The notes under the pieces: model-generated
What the model was told of the DNA's origin: nothing
Databases searched by the model: none
What the model saw: the letters and a program-made list of their open reading frames with translations, nothing else
In this document: one piece after another, positions 24,344-34,173 of the stretch
Layout of the letters: each line of letters begins with the position of its first letter
How positions within the stretch are numbered: the first letter of the stretch is position 1
Source of the DNA: Haloechinothrix halophila YIM 93223
GTDB lineage: Bacteria; Actinomycetota; Actinomycetes; Mycobacteriales; Pseudonocardiaceae
Direction of reading: 5' to 3'
Assembly: GCF_000504245.1 (NCBI RefSeq)
Contig: NZ_KI632509.1
Coordinates: forward strand, 2,231,723-2,295,722
DNA length: 64,000 bases
Position numbers and translations under genes: made by a program

Positions 24344-25315
24344 TCAGCGACCGGCTTCGGCGTCGAGGCACAATTGCCACAATTTGGCCCGTTGCTCGGC
24401 GTTTTCCCTGGTCCACGGCACGTAGTGGGTCGGCCGAGTCGCGCGGTCGTGCCAGAATTGCCCCGACGAATGGTCCACTCGCGCGGTGGCGGTCAGCCAG
24501 ACAATGGTGTCCGCGCCCTGCTCATCGTCGCGTAGCAGCGGTCCGACGATCCGGTTGAACAGCGGCATCGATTCGGCGACCCCTGGCGTGTTCGCCCAGC
24601 CCGGATGCATCGCGTGCACCACGACGTCCGCGGCCGGAATGTGCTCGGCGAACAACTCGGTCAGCACCACCTGCATGCGCTTGGTCCTGGCGTAGGCGGT
24701 CGTCCCGTTGTACTCGCCCTCGCGGAACTCAGGATCGTCGACGCGCAGTCGCTGCGGATACATGCCACCCGATGCCACGAAGATGACGCGCCCCGGCGCC
24801 GCGGCCGACAGTGGCTCCCGCAGCGCCCGCGTCAGCACGAACGGCCCCAGCACGTGCGTGGCCAGCGCTGTCTCGTGCCGTTGTGCGGTGGTGGCGCGCT
24901 CGGCGGGCATCACGCCCGCGTTGTGGATCAGTGCGTGCAGCTCGGGAACCCGCTGCCGGAATTCCGCGGCGAACTCGGTGACCTGGTCGAGGTCGCTGAC
25001 GTCGCACACCTCGACCTGCGCCTCCGCCGACGGCACCGCCTCGGCGATCCGGGCGAGGGTGCGCTCGGCCTTGTCCATGGACCGCACCACGAGGTGCACC
25101 CGCGCGCCCAGCTCGGCCAGCCGGACGGCGGTGGTGGCGCCAAGCCCCCTGCCAGCGCCGGTCACCAGCACCGCCTTGCCGCGCAAAGCGCCGGGACGCG
25201 GTTCGTCGTCCCAGTGCCTGCTGCGCAGCAGGTAGCCGATGCGGGAGTAGCCGGGCACGATGGCCCGGTCCAGCACCGTGTCGAACATGGTGCCGAGCGC
25301 TGTCGTCACGGTCAC
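24344..25315 (-). CDS. Short-chain dehydrogenase/reductase (DHRS12-like)
   Basis: A 323-residue NAD(P)-dependent oxidoreductase. After a 45-residue N-terminal extension (FDTVLDRAIVPGYSRIGYLL) comes VLVTGAGRGLGATTAVRLAE (cofactor site TGxxxGxG), NAGVMP, catalytic Ser in VASGGMY, and YARTK (Y-x3-K). The extension plus the C-terminal WTRENAEQRAKLWQLC resembles human DHRS12-type SDRs found in many actinobacteria. Substrate unknown. Starts GTG 25315. It has no evident link with the cob genes around it. Confidence 0.82.
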   Translation of the reverse strand: MTVTTALGTMFDTVLDRAIVPGYSRIGYLLRSRHWDDEPRPGALRGKAVLVTGAGRGLGATTAVRLAELGARVHLVVRSMDKAERTLARIAEAVPSAEAQVEVCDVSDLDQVTEFAAEFRQRVPELHALIHNAGVMPAERATTAQRHETALATHVLGPFVLTRALREPLSAAAPGRVIFVASGGMYPQRLRVDDPEFREGEYNGTTAYARTKRMQVVLTELFAEHIPAADVVVHAMHPGWANTPGVAESMPLFNRIVGPLLRDDEQGADTIVWLTATARVDHSSGQFWHDRATRPTHYVPWTRENAEQRAKLWQLCLDAEAGR

Positions 25316-25405
25316 ACCTACATCCTCCGCCTAGAGCCTCGTCACCGGAGTTCGGTGCCGGGTCTCAGCTGGATTGCCGTCGCGTGGCCAGAGCCGGCGA
25401 CCGCC

Positions 25406-25468
25406 TCCCTGCTCGTAGTACCAAAAATTGTCGGTTTGGTCGGCCTCAGTTGGGCCTGCGAGCAGGGA
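25406..25468. repeat. Possible hairpin element C (related loop)
   Basis: A 10-bp perfect inverted repeat TCCCTGCTCG (25406-25415) / CGAGCAGGGA (25459-25468) encloses a loop with TTGTCGGTTTGGTCGG, which resembles the loops of elements A (10854-10878) and B (61364-61380). A GATCAAC end follows at 25473-25479. The stem is shorter than in A and B, so membership is tentative. Confidence 0.45.
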
Positions 25469-25520
25469 CCCTGATCAACAAGCCGACGCGCGGCGAGCAA
25501 CCATTGCCGGCGGGTTCCCC

Positions 25521-26336
25521 TCACAGCGACCGGGGCTGCGTGCCGCGCTCCCGACCCGCCGAATACAGGAAGCTGTCCGGGAACGACTCCGCCGCGAGCA
25601 CCTTGCCGACGAAGATCGTCGCCGCGCGGGTGATGTCGGCCTCGCGCACCAGCCTCGCGATCTCACCCAGCGTGCCGCGTACCACCCGCTCGGTCGGCTG
25701 GCTGGCGTTGGCGACCACGGCGACCGGGCAGTCGGCACCGTAGTGTGGCAGCAGCTCGTCGACGACCTGCTCGATCCGCCCGATCGCCAGGTGCAGCGCG
25801 AGCGTGGCGCCGCTGGCGGCGAACGTCGTCAAGTTCTCGCCATCAGGCATGCTCGTGGAGCGGGCCTGCGCCCGTGTGATCACCAGGCTCTGGCCGACCG
25901 TCGGCACGGTCAGTTCGCGCCCCAGCGTCGCGGCGGCGGCGGAGAACGCGGGCACCCCCGGCGTCACCGCGTACGGCACGCCAGCCGCGTCGAGCCTGCG
26001 CATCTGCTCGGCCACCGCGCTGTAGACGGCGGGGTCGCCGGAGCACAGCCGCGCGACGTCGTGTCCCTGCTCGGACGCGGCCACCAGCTCCGCGATGATC
26101 TCGTCAAGGGTCAGCTGTGCGGTGTCGATGGTGCGCGCGCCGTCCGGGCAGTGGGCGAGCAGGTCGGTGGGGGTGAGGCTGCCGGGGTAGAGGCACACCG
26201 GGCAGTGGGCAAGCAGGTCCCTGCCGCGCACGGTGATCAGGTCGGCCGCGCCCGGACCCGCGCCGATGAAGTGCACCGTCCCCTTGCCGGTGTCCTGCTG
26301 CCGCCCGTCGTCGCCCTGCGTTGTCACGGACACCAT
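25521..26336 (-). CDS. cobM: Precorrin-4 C11-methyltransferase CobM
   Basis: A 271-residue SAM methyltransferase from ATG 26336 (MVSVTTQGDDGRQQ). It has VHFIGAGPGAADLITVRGRD (SAM loop), ARLCSGDPAVYSAVAEQM, VTPGVPAFSAAAATLGREL, NLTTFAASGATLALHLAIG and CPVAVVANASQPTE, as in CobM/CbiF. It methylates precorrin-4 at C11. The C-terminal 20 residues (FLYSAGRERGTQPRSL) run past the usual end. It follows glpK (26396) by 59 nt on the same strand, so it may be read from the glycerol side; no riboswitch precedes it. Confidence 0.93.
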   Translation of the reverse strand: MVSVTTQGDDGRQQDTGKGTVHFIGAGPGAADLITVRGRDLLAHCPVCLYPGSLTPTDLLAHCPDGARTIDTAQLTLDEIIAELVAASEQGHDVARLCSGDPAVYSAVAEQMRRLDAAGVPYAVTPGVPAFSAAAATLGRELTVPTVGQSLVITRAQARSTSMPDGENLTTFAASGATLALHLAIGRIEQVVDELLPHYGADCPVAVVANASQPTERVVRGTLGEIARLVREADITRAATIFVGKVLAAESFPDSFLYSAGRERGTQPRSL

Positions 26337-26395
26337 CGTGCCCCAACGAGGTGCCGCGCTCCGGCGGGGTGCGGGACGACGTGAGCCACAACGCC

Positions 26396-27910
26396 TCACA
26401 CCGGACGTCGTGGCTGCGCCCAGCCGAACGTCAGCTCCACCGCCCGCTGCCAGTTTGCGTACTCCGCATCCCTGCGGCTGGCCTCCAGCTGCGGCAGCCA
26501 TCGTGCCGCCAGGTGCCAGTTGCGCCGCAGCCCCTCCAGGTCGGGCCAGAACCCCACGCCGAGCCCCGCCGCGTAGGCCGCGCCCAGTGACACGGTCTCC
26601 GCCACGATGGGCCGCATGACCGGGACGTCGAGCACGTCGGCGATGAACTGCATCAGCAGGTGGTTGGCCGTCATACCGCCGTCGACCCGCAGCGTGGACG
26701 CCGTCAGCCCGGAGTCGGCGTTCATCGCGTCGACCACCTCGCGGGTCTGCCAGCCAGTCGCCTCGAGCACCGCTCGCGCCAGGTGTCCCTTGGTGATGTA
26801 CGACGTCAGCCCGACGATGATGCCGCGTGCCTCGCTGTGCCAGTGCGGCGCGAACAGTCCGGAGAACGCGGGCACGATGTAGCAGCCACCATTGTCGTCG
26901 ACCGTCCGCGCCAGGGTCTCGATCTCCGGCGCGCTGCCGATCAGCCCGAGGCTGTCGCGGATCCACTGCACCAGCGACCCAGTGACCGCGATCGGCCCTT
27001 CCAGCGCGTACACGGCTGGCTCGCCGCCGAGCTGATAACCGATGGTGGTGAGCAGGCCGTGGGTGGAGCGCACCAGCTCGCGTCCGGTGTTCATCAGCAG
27101 GAAACTGCCAGTGCCGTAGGTGCACTTGGTCTCGCCGCGCGCGAAGCAGGTTTGCCCGAACAGCGCCGCGTGCTGGTCACCGAGCGCCGCCGCGATCCGC
27201 AGCCCAGGCACCACCCGCTTGGTCCGCCCGAAGTCCGCTGTGGACGGCTTGATCTCCGGCAGCATCCGCTTCGGAATGTCGAAAAAGGACAGCAGCTCGT
27301 CGTCCCACGCCAGGGTGGCGAGGTTCATCAGCAGGGTGCGGCTGGCATTGGTGACGTCGGTGACGTGCTCCCCGCCGTCGACACCGCCGGTGAGGTTCCA
27401 GATCAGCCAGGTCTCCATGGTGCCGAACAGCACGTCGCCGCGTTCGGCGCGGTCCCGCAGTCCGGGGAGGTTGTCCAGCAGCCACCGCAGCCGGGGCGCG
27501 GCGAAGTAGGTGGCCAGTGGCAGCCCGCAGCGGTCGCGTACCGTCTCCGCGTCCGGTTTGCCCTCGAACTCCCGCACCAGCTCCTCGGTGCGGACGTCCT
27601 GCCACACGATCGCTCGCCCGACCGGCGTCCCTGTCCTGCGGTCCCACACCACGGTGGTCTCCCGCTGGTTCGCGATCCCCAGCGCCATGACCTGATCGGG
27701 GGAGATCCCGGCGTCGGCCAGCGCGCGGGGGACGATCCGATCGACGTTGCGCCAGATTTCAACGGCGTCCTGCTCCACCCAGCCGGGCTGCGGGAAGTAC
27801 TGCTGCTGCTCGCGCTGCGCCACCGACACCAGCCGGGCGCGCTGGTCGAACAGGATGCACCGGGTCGAGGTGGTGCCCTGGTCGATCGACATCACATAGC
27901 GTTGCGTCAT
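26396..27910 (-). CDS. glpK: Glycerol kinase, paralogue 1
   Basis: A 504-residue FGGY kinase phosphorylating glycerol to sn-glycerol-3-phosphate. It opens [20 protein letters not shown] (phosphate 1 loop DQGTTSTR), then [53 protein letters not shown], and LRVDGGMTANHLLMQF. ATG 27910 has GGGAGGGA upstream, which rules out the longer frame. It is on the minus strand with iclR (50 nt away), while a second glpK lies in the divergent operon (29837). The C-terminal region (WQRAVELTFGWAQPRRPV) differs clearly from that of the second copy. Confidence 0.93.
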   Translation of the reverse strand: MTQRYVMSIDQGTTSTRCILFDQRARLVSVAQREQQQYFPQPGWVEQDAVEIWRNVDRIVPRALADAGISPDQVMALGIANQRETTVVWDRRTGTPVGRAIVWQDVRTEELVREFEGKPDAETVRDRCGLPLATYFAAPRLRWLLDNLPGLRDRAERGDVLFGTMETWLIWNLTGGVDGGEHVTDVTNASRTLLMNLATLAWDDELLSFFDIPKRMLPEIKPSTADFGRTKRVVPGLRIAAALGDQHAALFGQTCFARGETKCTYGTGSFLLMNTGRELVRSTHGLLTTIGYQLGGEPAVYALEGPIAVTGSLVQWIRDSLGLIGSAPEIETLARTVDDNGGCYIVPAFSGLFAPHWHSEARGIIVGLTSYITKGHLARAVLEATGWQTREVVDAMNADSGLTASTLRVDGGMTANHLLMQFIADVLDVPVMRPIVAETVSLGAAYAAGLGVGFWPDLEGLRRNWHLAARWLPQLEASRRDAEYANWQRAVELTFGWAQPRRPV

Positions 27911-27960
27911 CGCGTGTCCCTCCCCATTACGCGACATCGTGGCGCGGCGCGCCAGTGCTG

Positions 27961-28725
27961 TCAGCGGCTCGCGCCGAGATCGCGCGACACCGCACGGGCG
28001 GCGTTACTGACGTGGGTAACCAGATCGGCCCTCGGCCGTAGTCCTCCGTCGCAGAGCCGGTCGGCGGGGCCGGTGATCCCGATCGCGCCGACGACGAGGC
28101 CGCCGTAGGAGCGGATGGGCGCGGCGATCCCTGCCTCGCCAGGCATGAACTCCTCCGCTTCCCCTGCCCAGCCTTGCTCCCTGACCTGGGCCAGCGCGCG
28201 AGTGAGCGCTGCCGCGTTGACGACGGTGCGCCGGGTGAGCGACGGCAGGTCGGAGCGCTGTGTCTCGGCCGCCAGATCGGCGTCGTAGGCGAGTAGCACC
28301 TTGCCGAGCGCGGTCGCGTGCAGCGGCAGCAACGTGCCGACGTCGAGGGTCTGCAGCGTGTCGTCCGGCCGGAAGACGTGGTGCACGACCATGACGTTGC
28401 CCTCGAGCGGCGTGCCGATCCGGACGGCCTCGCCGCTGCGCGCGGCCAGCGCGTCGGCCCAGTTGATCGCGCGGGACCGCAGCTCGTTGACGTCGAGGTA
28501 GCTGGTGCCGAGATGCAGTAGCGCCGCGCCGAGCTGGTACTTGCCGGTCGCGGCGTCCTGCTCGACGAAGCCGACGCCCTGCAACGTGCGGAGGATGCCG
28601 TGCGCCGTTCCCTTGGCGAGATCGAGCGACGCGGCGATCTCACCGACGCCGAGCCGTCCCGAGCCACGCGCGAGTAGCCGCAGGATGGCGGCTGCTCGTT
28701 CGATGGCTTGGACCGGACCCGGCAT
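27961..28725 (-). CDS. IclR-family regulator of glycerol genes (GylR-like)
   Basis: A 254-residue IclR protein from ATG 28725 (MPGPVQAIERAAAILRLLA). The winged HTH (IAASLDLAKGTAHGILRTLQ, about 27-46) is followed by the effector domain (GTLLPLHATALGKVLLAYD; EAGIAAPIRSYGGLVVGAIGITGP). It lies between two glycerol-kinase genes and is divergent from glpF, like GylR of Streptomyces, which represses the glycerol operon until glycerol or glycerol-3-phosphate is present. Two TTCGAC-type palindromes in the intergenic region are candidate operators. Confidence 0.88.
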   Translation of the reverse strand: MPGPVQAIERAAAILRLLARGSGRLGVGEIAASLDLAKGTAHGILRTLQGVGFVEQDAATGKYQLGAALLHLGTSYLDVNELRSRAINWADALAARSGEAVRIGTPLEGNVMVVHHVFRPDDTLQTLDVGTLLPLHATALGKVLLAYDADLAAETQRSDLPSLTRRTVVNAAALTRALAQVREQGWAGEAEEFMPGEAGIAAPIRSYGGLVVGAIGITGPADRLCDGGLRPRADLVTHVSNAARAVSRDLGASR

Positions 28726-28753
28726 GCGTCGCAACGTATCCGGAAATTCGTGA

Positions 28754-28768
28754 TTCGACAATGTCGAA
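28754..28768. promoter_or_regulatory. Candidate IclR operator 1
   Basis: TTCGACAATGTCGAA is a perfect 6-bp inverted repeat with a 3-nt centre, 28 nt upstream of the iclR start. A degenerate second copy is at 28880-28894. Confidence 0.6.
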
Positions 28769-28879
28769 CGCTGGATGCCGGCGGTGTGACCAGCCTGTGC
28801 ACGCCGGTGAGCTGTGTCATAGCAACCTCCACGATCGGTGGAGGCTAGCCACGTCTGATCGCGGCAGCCAGCGTTCCCG

Positions 28880-28894
28880 TTCAGCATTGTCGAA
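28880..28894. promoter_or_regulatory. Candidate IclR operator 2
   Basis: TTCAGCATTGTCGAA keeps the right half of operator 1 and has two changes in the left half. It lies about 75 nt upstream of glpF, where a repressor could block that promoter; spacing from operator 1 is 126 bp, about twelve helical turns. Confidence 0.5.
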
Positions 28895-28968
28895 CGACGA
28901 CCGTAGAGCGCGACCGATCGCGTCCTTACCGTCTGAGCGCATCGCATTCCTGCAATGGAGGAGGGAAC

Positions 28969-29772
28969 ATGGATCTCGGCACGGTCTTCATGAGCGAAGT
29001 GCTCGGTACCGGCATGCTGATCCTGCTTGGCTCGGGCGTGGTCGCCAACGTGCTGCTGACCAAGTCCAAGGGCGTCGACGGCGGCTGGTTGCTGATCAAC
29101 TTCGGCTGGGGCCTCGCGGTGATGGCCGGGGTGTTCGTGGCCTACCAATCGGGCGGCCACATCAACCCGGCGGTCACGTTCGGGATCCTGCTGAGCGGGG
29201 CGGAGGAGTACGCGGACGGCGTCGCCGTCAGCCTCGCGTCGACCGCGGTGTACATCAGCGGACAGCTGATCGGTGCGTTCCTGGGTGCGTGCGCCGCGTA
29301 CCTGGCGTACAAGAACCATTTCGACGCCGATGAGGACGAGGAGAAGAAGCTCGCGGTGTTCGCGACCGGACCCGCGATCCGCGCCTACCGGTGGAACTTC
29401 CTCACCGAGGTGATCGGAACGTTCGTGCTGGTCATCGTGGTGCTGTCGTTCGCGGGCACGCCGCATGGGCTCGGCCCGGCCGCCGTCGCGCTGCTCGTCG
29501 TCGGCATCGGCGCCTCACTCGGCGGACCCACCGGCTACGCCATCAACCCGGCGCGCGACCTCGGCCCGCGCATCGCGCACGCGGTGCTGCCGACCGGCGC
29601 CAAGCACACGGAAGCGGCCGCCGCTCCCGCCACCGTCGCCGCGTCGGCGGGGCCGGGCACCGTGCGCACGCCACAGCGCAAGAACTCCGACTGGGCATAC
29701 GCCTGGATCCCGGTACTGGGCCCGCTGGTCGGCGGTGGCCTTGCCGGACTGGCGTCCGCACTGTTGTTCTGA
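28969..29772 (+). CDS. glpF: Aquaglyceroporin GlpF (MIP family)
   Basis: A 267-residue membrane channel for glycerol uptake. Both NPA boxes are present: [11 protein letters not shown] (about 62) and [13 protein letters not shown] (about 186). The residue after the second NPA is Arg then Asp (NPARD), as in glycerol-conducting GlpF proteins. Hydrophobic helices flank each box. An Ala/Pro-rich, soluble insert ([18 protein letters not shown]) precedes the last helix ([21 protein letters not shown]), which is longer than in E. coli GlpF. The ATG has GGAGGAGGG upstream. First gene of glpF-glpK-glpD. Confidence 0.93.
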   Translation: MDLGTVFMSEVLGTGMLILLGSGVVANVLLTKSKGVDGGWLLINFGWGLAVMAGVFVAYQSGGHINPAVTFGILLSGAEEYADGVAVSLASTAVYISGQLIGAFLGACAAYLAYKNHFDADEDEEKKLAVFATGPAIRAYRWNFLTEVIGTFVLVIVVLSFAGTPHGLGPAAVALLVVGIGASLGGPTGYAINPARDLGPRIAHAVLPTGAKHTEAAAAPATVAASAGPGTVRTPQRKNSDWAYAWIPVLGPLVGGGLAGLASALLF

Positions 29773-29836
29773 ACAGCGCCCACGACTCACCGGCCACGAC
29801 GACCAGCCAGCATCCCGTATCACTGAGAGGACGACG

Positions 29837-31357
29837 ATGAGCGACTACATCGGCGCGATCGACCAGGGCACGACGAGCACCCGCTTCATGGTGTTCGACC
29901 ACGGCGGCAACGAGATCGCCCGCCACCAGCTCGAACACGAGCAGATCCTGCCGCAGGCGGGGTGGGTGGAGCACAACCCGACCGAGATCTGGGAGCGCAC
30001 CCGCGCGGTCATCCAGAGCACCCTCACCAAGGCCAAGCTCGACGCGAGCGACCTCGCGGCCATCGGCGTCACCAATCAGCGTGAAACCACGGTCGTGTGG
30101 AATCGCCGGACCGGGCGGCCGTACTGCAACGCGATCGTGTGGCAGGACACCCGCACCGACCGCATCGCCGCCGACCTGGAGCGCAACGGCCACGGTGACA
30201 CCATCCGCCGCAAGGCGGGGTTGCCGCCCGCGACGTACTTCTCCGGCGGCAAGCTGCGCTGGATCTTCGACAACGTGCCCGGCGTGGCCGATGACGCCGA
30301 GCGTGGCGAGGCGCTGTTCGGCACGACCGACAGCTGGCTGCTGTGGAACCTCACCGGCGGCGTCGACGGCGGGGCGCACGTCACCGACGTCACCAACGCC
30401 AGCCGCACCATGCTGATGAACCTGGAGACCTGCGACTGGGACGTCGAGCTGCTGTCGATCTTCGGGGTGCCGCGCGCGATGCTGCCGCGCATCCTGCCGT
30501 CGTCCAACCCGGACTTCTACGGCACGACCCGCGCGGATGGGCCGTTCGGTGGCGAGATCCCGCTGGCAGGTGACCTCGGCGACCAGCAGGCCGCCACCGT
30601 CGGGCAGGTGTGCTTCCGGCCAGGAGAGGCGAAGAACACCTACGGCACGGGCAACTTCCTGCTGCTCAACACCGGTACCGAGATCGTGCGCTCGGAACAC
30701 GGCCTGCTGACCACGGTCTGCTACCAGTTCGGCGATGCGAAGCCGACCTACGCGTTGGAAGGATCCATCGCGGTCACCGGATCAGCGGTGCAGTGGCTGC
30801 GCGACCAGCTCGGCATCATCTCCGGCGCCGAGCAGAGCGAGTCGCTCGCCAGCCAGGTCGAGGACAACGGCGGCGTGTACTTCGTGCCCGCGTTCTCCGG
30901 GCTGTTCGCGCCGTACTGGCGTTCGGACGCGCGCGGCGCGATTGTCGGACTGTCCCGATACAGCACCAACGCGCACGTCGCGCGGGCCACGCTGGAGTCC
31001 ATTTGCTACCAGACCCGCGACGTCGTCGACGCGATGGCGGCTGACTCCGGCGTCACCCTCGACGTGCTGCGGGTCGACGGCGGCGTCACCGCGAACAGCC
31101 TGTGCATGCAGATCCAGGCCGACATCCTCGGGGTACCGGTGTCCCGGCCGGTGGTCGCGGAGACCACCGCTCTCGGCGCGGCGTACGCGGCGGGGCTGGC
31201 GGTCGGCTTCTGGCAGAACACCGACGAGCTGGAGCGGAACTGGAACGAGGACGTCCGCTGGCAGCCGACCTGGAGCGAACAGCAGCGCGAACGCGGCTAC
31301 GGCCGGTGGAAGAAGGCTGTAGAGCGCACCCTCGACTGGATCGACGTCGACGAATAA
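29837..31357 (+). CDS. glpK: Glycerol kinase, paralogue 2 (operonic)
   Basis: A 506-residue FGGY kinase. [20 protein letters not shown] carries the ATP-phosphate loop; [50 protein letters not shown] and [17 protein letters not shown] complete the signature. The ATG at 29837 follows GAGAGGACGACG, 64 nt past glpF and 57 nt before glpD, so this is the kinase of the uptake operon. It differs from paralogue 1 by an extra [20 protein letters not shown] stretch. A longer frame upstream to 29465 is a shadow over glpF. Confidence 0.95.
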   Translation: MSDYIGAIDQGTTSTRFMVFDHGGNEIARHQLEHEQILPQAGWVEHNPTEIWERTRAVIQSTLTKAKLDASDLAAIGVTNQRETTVVWNRRTGRPYCNAIVWQDTRTDRIAADLERNGHGDTIRRKAGLPPATYFSGGKLRWIFDNVPGVADDAERGEALFGTTDSWLLWNLTGGVDGGAHVTDVTNASRTMLMNLETCDWDVELLSIFGVPRAMLPRILPSSNPDFYGTTRADGPFGGEIPLAGDLGDQQAATVGQVCFRPGEAKNTYGTGNFLLLNTGTEIVRSEHGLLTTVCYQFGDAKPTYALEGSIAVTGSAVQWLRDQLGIISGAEQSESLASQVEDNGGVYFVPAFSGLFAPYWRSDARGAIVGLSRYSTNAHVARATLESICYQTRDVVDAMAADSGVTLDVLRVDGGVTANSLCMQIQADILGVPVSRPVVAETTALGAAYAAGLAVGFWQNTDELERNWNEDVRWQPTWSEQQRERGYGRWKKAVERTLDWIDVDE

Positions 31358-31414
31358 CGGGACCAGACGTGGCCCCGCCCGGTCACAGAGCTTGAATAGA
31401 CGAGGAGAACCACA

Positions 31415-33112
31415 GTGTCCGTACGACTGGACCCGGCATACCGCGCCTCGGCGCTAGGCACACTCGGCGAGGACGAGCTCGATGTTCTGGTGATCGGCGG
31501 CGGCGTCGTCGGCGCGGGTGCCGCTCTCGACGCCGCGTCGCGTGGCCTGTCGGTCACGCTGGTCGAGGCGCGGGACTGGGCGGCGGGGACGTCGAGCCGG
31601 TCCAGCAAGCTGATCCACGGCGGGCTGCGCTACCTGGAGCAGCGCGACTTCGCGCTGGTGCGGGAGGCGTTGAAGGAACGCGGGTTGCTGCTGCATCGGC
31701 TCGCGCCACACCTGGTGCGGCCGGTGCCGTTCCTGTTCCCGCTGCGGCACAGGGTGTGGGAACGCGCGTACGTCGGCGCCGGGGTCGCGCTGTACGACAC
31801 CCTCGGCGGTGCGCGTGCTCTGCCCGCGCACCGGCACCTGTCCCGGCGCGCGGCGCTTGACCTCGCGCCTTCACTGGACCCTGAGGCGCTGACCGGGGCG
31901 ATCCGCTACTACGACGCCCAGGTCGACGACGCCAGGCACACCATGATGCTGGCCCGCACCGCCGCACAGCACGGCGCGACGGTGCTGACCCGGACCAAGG
32001 TCGTCGGCCTGCTGCGCGACGGCGCTCGCGTGGTCGGCGCGCGGGTTCGCGACGTCGAGTCCGGCGCGGAGTACGCGGTGCGCGCCCGCCGCGTCGTCAG
32101 CGCGACCGGGGTGTGGACCGACGAGATGCATCAGCTCACCGGGCTGCCGAGCCCGTTCAACGTGCGGATGTCCAAGGGCGTGCATCTCCTGGTGCGGCGC
32201 GATCGGATGCGGCTGGAGACGGGACTGATCACCACCACCGAGAAGAGTGTGCTGTTCGTCATCCCGTGGGGTGAGCACTGGATCATCGGCACCACGGACA
32301 CCGAATGGACGCTGGACCGCGACCACCCAGCGGCAAGCAAGTCCGATGTGGACTACCTGCTCGATCGGGTCAACGCCGTCCTCCGTGAGCCGTTGACCAC
32401 GGACGACATCGACGGCGTCTACGCGGGACTTCGCCCGCTGCTGTCCGGGGAGTCGGACGACACCGCTCAGCTCTCGCGGGAGCACGCGGTGGCGGAGCCC
32501 GCGCCGGGACTGTTCGTCATCGCGGGCGGCAAGTACACCACGTACCGGGTGATGGCCGCCGACGTCGTGGATGCCGCCGGGCGCGGGCTCGGCAAGGCGC
32601 TCGCGCCGTCGGTGACCGAGCAGCTGCCGATCCTGGGCGCGGTCGGCTACCACGAGCTGCGCGACGACAGGGAGAGCGTGGCGCAGCGCCATGGGCTCTC
32701 GGTGTCCACAGTGGAGCGACTGCTCGGTCGCTACGGCTCGGCGGTCACCGACCTGTTCGGGCTGATCGAGCGCGAACCGCGTCTCGCAGAGCCGATCCCC
32801 GGTGCCGAGGGCTACCTCAAGGCCGAGGCCGTTTACGCCGTCACTCATGAGGGGGCGTTGCACCTGGACGACATCCTCACGCGGCGGACGCGGATCTCCA
32901 TCGAGGCACCGGACCGGGGACTCGCCGCCGCGGCCGAGGTCGCCCACCTGGTCGCACCGCACCTGAGCTGGGGGTCCGGTGCGTTGCGCCGGGAGGTGGC
33001 CTGCTACCGCGATCGGGTGCACGCCGAGCGCTCCGCACAGCAGGCCGTCGACGACGACGCCGCCAACGCAGCCCGGCTGACGGCACCGGACGTCGTGGCC
33101 GCGGCGACATAG
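31415..33112 (+). CDS. glpD: Aerobic glycerol-3-phosphate dehydrogenase GlpD
   Basis: A 565-residue FAD enzyme that oxidises glycerol-3-phosphate to dihydroxyacetone phosphate and reduces the quinone pool. The N-terminal FAD fold is [41 protein letters not shown] and [12 protein letters not shown] follow, then the cap [14 protein letters not shown] and [17 protein letters not shown]. The C-terminal DAO helical domain is present ([16 protein letters not shown]). GTG 31415 has GAGGAGAACC upstream. Last gene of glpF-glpK-glpD. Confidence 0.95.
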   Translation: MSVRLDPAYRASALGTLGEDELDVLVIGGGVVGAGAALDAASRGLSVTLVEARDWAAGTSSRSSKLIHGGLRYLEQRDFALVREALKERGLLLHRLAPHLVRPVPFLFPLRHRVWERAYVGAGVALYDTLGGARALPAHRHLSRRAALDLAPSLDPEALTGAIRYYDAQVDDARHTMMLARTAAQHGATVLTRTKVVGLLRDGARVVGARVRDVESGAEYAVRARRVVSATGVWTDEMHQLTGLPSPFNVRMSKGVHLLVRRDRMRLETGLITTTEKSVLFVIPWGEHWIIGTTDTEWTLDRDHPAASKSDVDYLLDRVNAVLREPLTTDDIDGVYAGLRPLLSGESDDTAQLSREHAVAEPAPGLFVIAGGKYTTYRVMAADVVDAAGRGLGKALAPSVTEQLPILGAVGYHELRDDRESVAQRHGLSVSTVERLLGRYGSAVTDLFGLIEREPRLAEPIPGAEGYLKAEAVYAVTHEGALHLDDILTRRTRISIEAPDRGLAAAAEVAHLVAPHLSWGSGALRREVACYRDRVHAERSAQQAVDDDAANAARLTAPDVVAAAT

Positions 33113-33183
33113 GCGTGGGCAGGGGTAGCGGGCGACTGACCGCTGGGCGACGGATCGGGTGGCGACGGCCTACAGTCGGGGGC

Positions 33184-33978
33184 GTGAGTGAGCCCCGGTG
33201 GAGCTATCTGACCGATATGGACGGCGTGCTGGTGCGCGAGGATCACCTCGTGCCCGGTGCCGACGAGTTCCTGGCCGAGTTGCGTGGCAACGGGATTCCG
33301 TTCCTCGTGCTGACCAACAACTCGATCTACACGCCGCGCGACCTGCGTGCCCGGCTGTTGCGCACCGGCCTGGACGTGCCCGAGGAGTCGATCTGGACGT
33401 CCGCGCTGGCCACCGCGCAGTTCCTCGATTCGCAGCGGCCGAACGGCTCGGCGTTCGTGATCGGGGAGGCTGGACTGACGACGGCGCTGCACGCGGCCGG
33501 GTACGTCATGACCGATTCCGACCCGGACTACGTGGTGCTCGGCGAGACCCGCACGTACAGCTTCACCGCCATCACCAAGGCGGTGCGGCTGATCGAGGGT
33601 GGCGCGCGGTTCATCGCCACCAACCCGGACGCTACCGGCCCCAGCGTGGAGGGGTCGTTGCCCGCCACGGGGTCGGTGGCAGCGCTGATCGAGCGGGCCA
33701 CCGGCGTGAAGCCGTACTTCGTCGGGAAGCCGAACCCGCTGATGATGCGCTCCGCGCTGAACAACCTCGGCGCGCACTCCGAGAGCACCGTGATGATCGG
33801 GGACAGGATGGACACCGATGTCCATGCCGGAGTGGAAGCCGGGCTGCAAACGGTGCTGGTGCTGTCCGGGATCTCAACCACGGAGTCAGCTGGCCGGTAT
33901 CCCTACCGCCCGACGCTGATCCTCGACTCCGTGGCCGACCTTCTCGGCCGGACGAAGGACCCGTTCGACGGGCCGTAG
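33184..33978 (+). CDS. HAD-IIA sugar/glycerol phosphatase (NagD-like)
   Basis: A 264-residue HAD hydrolase. Motif I is [13 protein letters not shown] (DxDGV), motif II VLTNNS, motif III the Lys in [11 protein letters not shown] and motif [16 protein letters not shown], with the C2 cap typical of NagD/pNPPase between II and III. Such enzymes dephosphorylate small phosphates, including glycerol-3-phosphate in actinobacteria; the position right after glpD makes that substrate plausible. GTG 33184 is chosen ([14 protein letters not shown]); a ribosome-binding site is weak. Confidence 0.87.
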   Translation: MSEPRWSYLTDMDGVLVREDHLVPGADEFLAELRGNGIPFLVLTNNSIYTPRDLRARLLRTGLDVPEESIWTSALATAQFLDSQRPNGSAFVIGEAGLTTALHAAGYVMTDSDPDYVVLGETRTYSFTAITKAVRLIEGGARFIATNPDATGPSVEGSLPATGSVAALIERATGVKPYFVGKPNPLMMRSALNNLGAHSESTVMIGDRMDTDVHAGVEAGLQTVLVLSGISTTESAGRYPYRPTLILDSVADLLGRTKDPFDGP

Positions 33979-33979
33979 C

Positions 33980-34165
33980 CGCGAGTCCCGCGTTCCGGGG
34001 CCGCGTGTTCCGACTTGCGGGAGCGCGTGTTCTGAGTTCTGGCGCTACGTGTTCCGACGTCGACGTCCGCGCGGCGCGGCTCGGTGCAACTCGCGCGGAA
34101 TACGGTGCGGTTCGCGCCGGATACGGTGAAACTCGCGCGGAATACGGTGCGACTCGCGGAGAGGC
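33980..34165. repeat. Intergenic 21-nt repeat array R2
   Basis: Four 21-nt units at 34082-34102, 34103-34123, 34124-34144 and 34145-34165 with core CGGTGCAACTCGCGCGGAAT, the same family as R1 (832-915). Before them (33980-34070) are units of about 21-22 nt with GCGTGTTCCGAC-type cores, related in reverse complement to arrays R3-R5. The whole gap between the HAD phosphatase and cobL (convergent) is filled by repeats. Confidence 0.85.
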
Positions 34166-34173
34166 GGGCGGCG

